From DASZXJ01 sp035545895 (lineage in GTDB: Bacteria > Planctomycetota > Phycisphaerae > Tepidisphaerales > Tepidisphaeraceae): a stretch of 7,514 nt of DNA. Positions 5,392-7,514 of this stretch are shown here, piece after piece (position 1 is the stretch's first letter; each line of letters opens with the position of its first letter). The DNA lies in contig DASZXJ010000233.1 in assembly GCA_035545895.1 (NCBI GenBank), positions 1 to 7,514 of the forward strand. Direction: 5' to 3'. The notes under the pieces were generated by a model. It ran no database searches. It saw only the letters and a program-made list of their open reading frames with translations, and was not told the origin of the DNA. The translations under genes were made by a program, and so were the position numbers.

Positions 5392-7130
5392 TACGCCACC
5401 CCTGCTTCAGCCGACTTCTTTTCCGCATCATCCTTGTTGAAGCGTGTGCCGCCTTCTTCATCCTTGGTATTGCGTAGAATTTCATCGACGGTGGTCTTGC
5501 CTTCGCGAACCAGTCGCCAGCCGTCGCCGCGCAGGCTGCTCATGCCATCCTTGACGGCAATCTTGCGCAGCTCATGAGCAGGTGCGCGATGCAGAATCAG
5601 CGAGCGAAGTTCGTCGGTGACAGCCATCATTTCAAACACGCCCTGCCGGCCGCGATAGCCCGTGCCCTGGCAATTGCGACAGCCCGCGCCACGATACAAC
5701 TGCGGAGGCAGCACATCGCCAAATTCGGCATGCAGCAACTTCGCCTCGCTGTCCGGAATTTCCTGTTTGCAATCTTTGCAGATCAATCGCACCAGACGCT
5801 GGGCAACGATCACTTCGACCGTTGAGGCGACCAGGTACGGTTCCAGGCCCATATCGATCAAGCGAGTCGAAGCCGTCGGCGCATCGTTGGTGTGCAGTGT
5901 CGAGAAGACCAGGTGACCGGTCAGTGAAGCCTGCACGGCAATTTCGGCAGTTTCGCGATCGCGGATTTCGCCCACCAGCACGACGTCAGGGTCGTGTCGC
6001 AAAATTGCACGCAAGCCGGCCGCGAACGTCAGACCCGCTTTGGTATTCACCTGAATCTGATTGACGCCTTTGAGCTGGTATTCGACCGGATCTTCAACGG
6101 TGATGATCTTGCGATCGACCTTGTTGATGTTCGCCAGCGACGCGTAAAGCGTCGTCGTTTTGCCCGAACCGGTGGGCCCGGTGACCAGCACGATGCCGTG
6201 CGGCATTTCCAGGATTTTGTCGAAATAATCGCGATCGCGCTTGCACATGCCCAGGTGGGCCGTGCCCATGACCGCGTCGGTTCGCATGAGCAAGCGAAGC
6301 ACGACGGCTTCGCCGTGAATCATCGGAATGATCGAAACGCGAACGTCGATTTCGCGTCCGGAGATTTTCAACTTGATACGCCCGTCCTGAGGCAATCGCT
6401 TTTCAGCGATATCGAGATGACTCATGATCTTGAGTCGCGAGACGATGGCGGCATGGAACCGTCGCACGCTGGGCGGGACGTTCATTTCCACCAGTTCGCC
6501 GTCGATTCGATACCGCAATCGCAATTGATCTTCGAACGGTTCGATATGCACGTCAGTCGTTCGCATATCGACGGCTTCGGTCAGGATCTGGTTGACGAAG
6601 CGGATGATCGTTGCGTCTTGAGCGGCTTCGGTCAGATCGAGGTCGTTATTGTCGTCTTCATCGATAACTTGCAGGCCGCTGGTTGCATCGAGGGTTTGCA
6701 GGGTATCGGCACCGACACCGAGAATTTGCTTGAGAGCGCGATCGATTTCGCTGAATGGCGCCAGTGCCAGCGAGAATTCGCCGCCGCACACCATTCGCAA
6801 TTCATCCAAGGCCGAGCCTTCGGAGATTTTGCAGGTGGCGACAACCGTCACGCCGTCTTTTTCTTCGAGTGGCAGAACGTGATTACGGATGAGCAATCGG
6901 GCAGGGAACTTCGAGAGGAATTCCTTGGTCGGAGGGTTCTTTTCAAGATTGACATAAGGCAGATCGAATTGCGTGGCCAGTGCGCGAAGCATGGCCTCTT
7001 CACTGATGCCGTCGGCGGCAAGAATGGCCTCTTCCAACCCTTTGCCTTCGGACATGAGCGAACGCACCCGGGTAACGGTGGCGTCGTTCAACAGTCCCTG
7101 GCCTTGCAAGATGGAAATTACGCTGTCCAC
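5391..7130 (-). CDS. gspE: GspE, cytoplasmic assembly ATPase of the type II secretion system
   Basis: A 579-residue secretion ATPase of the GspE/PilB class, which hydrolyses ATP at the cytoplasmic face to drive pseudopilus assembly. The N-terminal domain (about 1-140) is of T2SSE-N/MshEN type, with LRALATQFDLPYVNL at 48-62. A very acidic linker follows (IDEDDNNDLDL, 156-166). The catalytic part contains DVHIEPFED (193-201), RLPQDGRIK (245-253), Walker A GPTGSGKTT (318-326), the Asp box VEDPVEY (345-351), Walker B DVVLVGEIRD with Glu388 (382-391) and the His box GHLVFSTLHTND (404-415). A tetracysteine zinc motif is present: CKDC (451-454) and CRNC (484-487). A charged tail follows position 557. 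All catalytic motifs are intact. The start is GTG at 7130-7128, supported by AGAGGA six bases upstream. PilB is the nearest alternative, but the gspF-K neighbours settle the call. Confidence 0.96.
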   Translation of the reverse strand: MDSVISILQGQGLLNDATVTRVRSLMSEGKGLEEAILAADGISEEAMLRALATQFDLPYVNLEKNPPTKEFLSKFPARLLIRNHVLPLEEKDGVTVVATCKISEGSALDELRMVCGGEFSLALAPFSEIDRALKQILGVGADTLQTLDATSGLQVIDEDDNNDLDLTEAAQDATIIRFVNQILTEAVDMRTTDVHIEPFEDQLRLRYRIDGELVEMNVPPSVRRFHAAIVSRLKIMSHLDIAEKRLPQDGRIKLKISGREIDVRVSIIPMIHGEAVVLRLLMRTDAVMGTAHLGMCKRDRDYFDKILEMPHGIVLVTGPTGSGKTTTLYASLANINKVDRKIITVEDPVEYQLKGVNQIQVNTKAGLTFAAGLRAILRHDPDVVLVGEIRDRETAEIAVQASLTGHLVFSTLHTNDAPTASTRLIDMGLEPYLVASTVEVIVAQRLVRLICKDCKQEIPDSEAKLLHAEFGDVLPPQLYRGAGCRNCQGTGYRGRQGVFEMMAVTDELRSLILHRAPAHELRKIAVKDGMSSLRGDGWRLVREGKTTVDEILRNTKDEEGGTRFNKDDAEKKSAEAGVA

Positions 7131-7136
7131 AACACG

Positions 7137-7142
7137 TCCTCT
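7137..7142 (-). promoter_or_regulatory. Shine-Dalgarno of gspE
   Basis: On the minus strand AGAGGA is followed by CGTGTT and then the GTG start of gspE, a spacing of six bases. It supports the GTG as the true start, because no in-frame ATG is nearby. Confidence 0.7.
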
Positions 7143-7157
7143 CTTAATCCGCCCACA

Positions 7158-7184
7158 TCTCTACAGAACCAACTTATCGGTCAA
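7158..7184 (-). promoter_or_regulatory. Weak sigma-70-like promoter candidate for the gsp operon
   Basis: On the minus strand TTGACC (7184-7179, five of six bases of the -35 consensus) is followed after 15 bases by TAGAGA (7163-7158), a poor -10 box. The spacing is short and the -10 match weak. Its place between the upstream terminator-like hairpin and gspE is where the operon promoter should be, but the assignment is tentative. Confidence 0.25.
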
Positions 7185-7217
7185 TGACTCATACTCGGGC
7201 CAATATCAGCCCAATCA

Positions 7218-7249
7218 TCGGGCCATCCAGGCTCCGCTGGATGGCCCGA
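7218..7249 (-). terminator. Strong hairpin after the upstream gene, probable terminator
   Basis: TCGGGCCATCCAG and CTGGATGGCCCGA form a perfect 13-bp GC-rich stem around a six-base loop, starting about 20 nt after the stop of the right-hand gene and ending before gspE. No good T-run follows on either strand (minus: TGATTGGG), so it is not a textbook intrinsic terminator. It may still end or stabilise the upstream transcript and separate it from the gsp operon. Confidence 0.55.
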
Positions 7250-7268
7250 GGGGCATCCGAGGTATAGC

Positions 7269-7514
7269 TCAATCCAAAACACCCAAAGTCACCAACACAG
7301 CTTCCTGGCGGGCCGTGAGGAGTTCTTTTAACGCTTTGCGTGAATTGGTGAGGTTGCTTTCCGCCTTGGCTCGGGCATCGCGCAGGTTATTCAACTTTTG
7401 GCCGATCTGATCGGCGGTTGCAGCGGTATTGGCGAGGGTATCGCGCAATTCCTGCATGGCGCGGGCGACCGCGGTTGTCGCTGCCCCGCCACCACCGGCA
7501 AATCCGCCACCACC
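7269..7514 (-). CDS. Unrecognised protein, C-terminal 81 residues (Gly-rich linker plus coiled coil; 5' end outside window)
   Basis: The minus-strand frame is open from the right edge to a TGA at 7271-7269. The visible part starts with a glycine-rich stretch (GGGGFAGGGGAATTAVARA). The following 62 residues are almost wholly predicted helix with charged/hydrophobic spacing typical of a coiled coil: ELRDTLANTAATADQIGQ, then NLRDARAKAESNLTNSRKAL, ending LLTARQEAVLVTLGVLD. An internal ATG at 7457 is probably not the start, since the frame stays open to the edge. I do not recognise the family. The LTARQEA segment loosely resembles the LTxxQ motif of Spy/CpxP-type periplasmic proteins, but that is a weak hint. 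It is codirectional with gspE but separated from it by about 138 nt holding a terminator-like hairpin, so it is probably a separate transcription unit. Confidence 0.7.
   Translation of the reverse strand, partial: GGGGFAGGGGAATTAVARAMQELRDTLANTAATADQIGQKLNNLRDARAKAESNLTNSRKALKELLTARQEAVLVTLGVLD

Noticed and set aside
5994..7187. A 397-codon open frame on the plus strand opposite gspE
   Set aside because: It lies antisense to a gene with every GspE catalytic motif intact, its translation is His/Asp/Gln/Arg-rich without recognisable domains, and such mirror frames are common in GC-rich codon-biased genes.
7185..7191. TGACTCA pseudo-palindrome as an operator in front of gspE
   Set aside because: Seven bases only, single copy, and no supporting second site; expected by chance.

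Overview
The window holds most of a type II secretion system (T2SS, general secretion pathway) operon. All of its genes lie on the minus strand, so transcription runs from the right end toward the left. In transcription order the genes are gspE (assembly ATPase), gspF (inner-membrane platform), gspG (major pseudopilin), gspH, gspI, gspJ and gspK (minor pseudopilins), then a gspL/pilM-like actin-fold gene cut by the left edge. This is the conserved E-F-G-H-I-J-K-L order. gspC, gspD, gspM and gspN are not visible; if present they lie beyond the left edge or elsewhere.

Right end (7269-7514): the C-terminal 81 codons of an unrecognised gene, a glycine-rich linker followed by a predicted coiled coil. 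A 13-bp perfect hairpin (7218-7249) follows it and probably ends its transcript. The remaining space before gspE holds a weak promoter candidate and a good Shine-Dalgarno in front of a GTG start.

The T2SS genes are packed tightly and look translationally coupled. gspE/gspF overlap as TAATG. gspG/gspH, gspH/gspI and gspI/gspJ each overlap as ATGA, gspK/gspL overlaps as GTGA, and gspJ/gspK are 6 nt apart. The only real break is about 100 nt between gspF and gspG. It contains a small hairpin and is followed by a strong ribosome binding site, which fits higher output of the major pseudopilin. The products would assemble one machine: GspE powers it from the cytoplasm, GspF and GspL form the inner-membrane platform, GspG polymerises into the pseudopilus, and GspH/I/J/K form its tip.

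The oddest feature is a short interspersed repeat with complementary ends (3534-3600) lying in frame inside the gspH prepilin leader, stretching the leader to about 39 residues. GspG and GspI carry Ala instead of Gly before the prepilin cleavage site, and the GspL-like protein has degenerate nucleotide-binding motifs.

The organism looks like a Gram-negative bacterium of moderate to high GC. The style of the repeat, the AFTLIE-type pseudopilin leaders and the Gly-rich/coiled-coil neighbour suggest Planctomycetota or a relative. That is inference from pattern memory, not proof. I see no sign of a wholly new system: this is a recognisable T2SS core with some lineage-specific peculiarities.
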